Assembly (NCBI GenBank): GCA_035610835.1
Contig: CM069455.1
Span: 18,737,874 to 18,801,873, forward strand
DNA: 64,000 nt
Direction of reading: 5' to 3'
DNA from: Ophiura sarsii
Lineage: Eukaryota > Echinodermata > Ophiuroidea > Amphilepidida > Ophiuridae
A program made the translations under genes and the position numbers. Each line of letters starts with the position of its first letter. The stretch's first letter is position 1. The notes beneath the pieces are model-generated. The model saw nothing but the letters and a program-made list of their open reading frames with translations, was not told the origin of the DNA and did no database searches. Of the stretch, positions 62,544 to 64,000 are shown piece after piece.

Positions 62544-64000
62544 ATTCATTATCAAATATTTTTATATAATTGGATACAAATTCTCCTTTTAGAACTCATT
62601 TTAAGGAGATTCTGAGAGGGATTATATTTAACATTAGTAAACAATAGATGCTCTTCCCTCTGGCAATAATGATTCAAACCATTCGATTCCCGGGGAATCC
62701 CCATCCCAACCCCTAAATAAGGTTATATGAATATGAATGAGATGTGTCACTTACGAAATAAGCCAATCAACGACTGTTGTCAAGGGAGAAGCCGTCGTAA
62801 ACAGATTCAGGGGCCCAAGTAAGTGTTGCCTGCCTCTACGGTTATTCAGCAAGGTCAAGGACGAAAAATGACCACACTGATTGTTGTGGATGAATTTTTA
62901 ACATGTTTAAAATTAAAGCTTCTGTAATCGTATTTATTCTTCATCAAAACCTAGATAAAAAAGATGCTGTAAGTGTAACTACTGTGACCACGGCCTAGGA
63001 TTTGTCAAGCTAAATGCTTAGCTAGTATCAAAGTATGGTTGTAATATAAAACTTTAATTATAATAGCTCATTCAAAATGGCACACATGCATTTATGAACT
63101 CGGAAGTTGAGAGAAGCCAGATGTCAAACTACTTTCTGTAACCTGTCGGTAACAAAAACCAGGGACGGAAATATAAGAGAATATAAATTGGAATATTATA
63201 TTCTCCGACGGTCAGTTTTGGTTGACAAAGCCTTTTCTTCACCAGGTAAGTTAAAATGCCTGACCAGGCTAGGCTAGGCCTAGCGAAACATATTTCTAAA
63301 CTAAAGCAGTACATAAAAGGCATTCGATTTCTAAAACGTGATGATAGGTTTAGGCTTAAATTAAATCCCGATTAAATCTAACTTTCCGAATCGTAAACTC
63401 TGATCGTAAACTGGTCTCGACCTGATTCAGTAATGATTAGGATTTCATAAAACGTAGTCCGTTAATTCTTGTCACTGGCTGTGCATGCATCAAAACTTAT
63501 CCCTGATCCGTGCAAATCATGGAGTGTCATTGACTTGCTTCTTCTTGTAATCTTGTTAGCATTTAATATTTTCGGACTTTTTCTTCTACTTTTTTCTGCT
63601 AGTTAATACGTTGCTATTTTTTATTGTACCGTAGGCCTAGTCATAGTAAGGACTCAGCCGGGCAAATCGTCTGCACTCAGATTAATTTAAAGTTATGGAC
63701 GATGGTAGGCCTAGTTATGGACTGATTGAATTGATTATATAAATAAGCTTTTAGTTTTACTAATACAATTCTGAATTGACAGCTTAAACTGACCGCCTTT
63801 CGTCAAAATATGTGAATAGGCCTAAGTTTATTTTATATCTGCAAGTTTTAATAAACGCAGGGGCAAAAAATCAGCGTAGAATCAGCACCAAGAAGCGTAC
63901 GATACCATGAGAACTTGAATTTAGCCTAGGAATTCTCCGGGGAATGCTCTTTTGAATAAGCTTTTTAAATTATGTTTTCGGACAAAATCGGAAAATAGGA
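62544..64000. other. Unannotated DNA
   Basis: AT-rich with recurrent TAGGCCTA words. No exon chain or element recognised before the window ends. Confidence 0.4.

Overview
The window looks like nuclear DNA of a metazoan, most likely a marine invertebrate deuterostome such as an echinoderm or hemichordate. That is inferred from AT-rich intergenic sequence, spliced genes, many TA-, TAA-, TTAA- and 8-bp-target transposons, LINE fragments, abundant AGGCCTA words and long poly-G/C tracts. The exact species cannot be read from the sequence. A run of 100 Ns (52428-52527) shows it comes from a scaffolded assembly.

Gene content is low. Three gene groups are well supported. (1) Two near-identical intronless genes for a 61-residue single-pass membrane protein (998-1183 and 37670-37855, both minus); their differences are mostly silent. 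(2) A multi-exon minus-strand gene (five phase-consistent exons 16520-23092, with a possible last exon at 14114-14235 and a doubtful upstream exon at 23255-23336). Its spliced product resembles bacterial family-3 extracellular solute-binding proteins without the channel segments of ionotropic glutamate receptors. It is not visible as one long ORF. (3) Two class A GPCR genes in tail-to-tail inverted orientation (CDS 43130-45154 plus, CDS 55446-57008 minus). They share promoter, first non-coding exon, intron and a third intracellular loop made of a 9-residue tandem repeat: 30 units in one copy, 13 in the other.

The rest is mainly mobile DNA, often nested. 4.7-10.4 kb: an inverted-repeat DNA element split by a decayed Ty3/Gypsy retrotransposon with exact LTRs and a 5-bp target duplication. 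12.5-13.6 kb: a mariner-like element. 15.4-17.1 kb: piggyBac-type and CAGTGG-ended MITEs inside introns of the solute-binding gene. 20.8-22.5 kb: a fragment of a restriction-like-endonuclease LINE beside hexanucleotide arrays. 24.6-26.6 kb: a jockey/CR1-like LINE cut by a hAT MITE. 28.5-31.1 kb: a decayed RTE-like LINE. 31.5-33.7 kb: a Harbinger-like element. Further MITEs lie at 26.7, 36.2, 39.3, 41.3, 45.6, 48.2, 50.6, 60.2, 60.4 and 62.4 kb.

The GPCR region (40.5-62.4 kb) is a local rearrangement hot spot: an inverted gene duplication, a separate inverted copy of the intron that makes a roughly 1-kb-arm palindrome with the second gene, a 380-bp tandem duplication inside that intron, and several transposon insertions whose empty sites are preserved in the paralogous copies.
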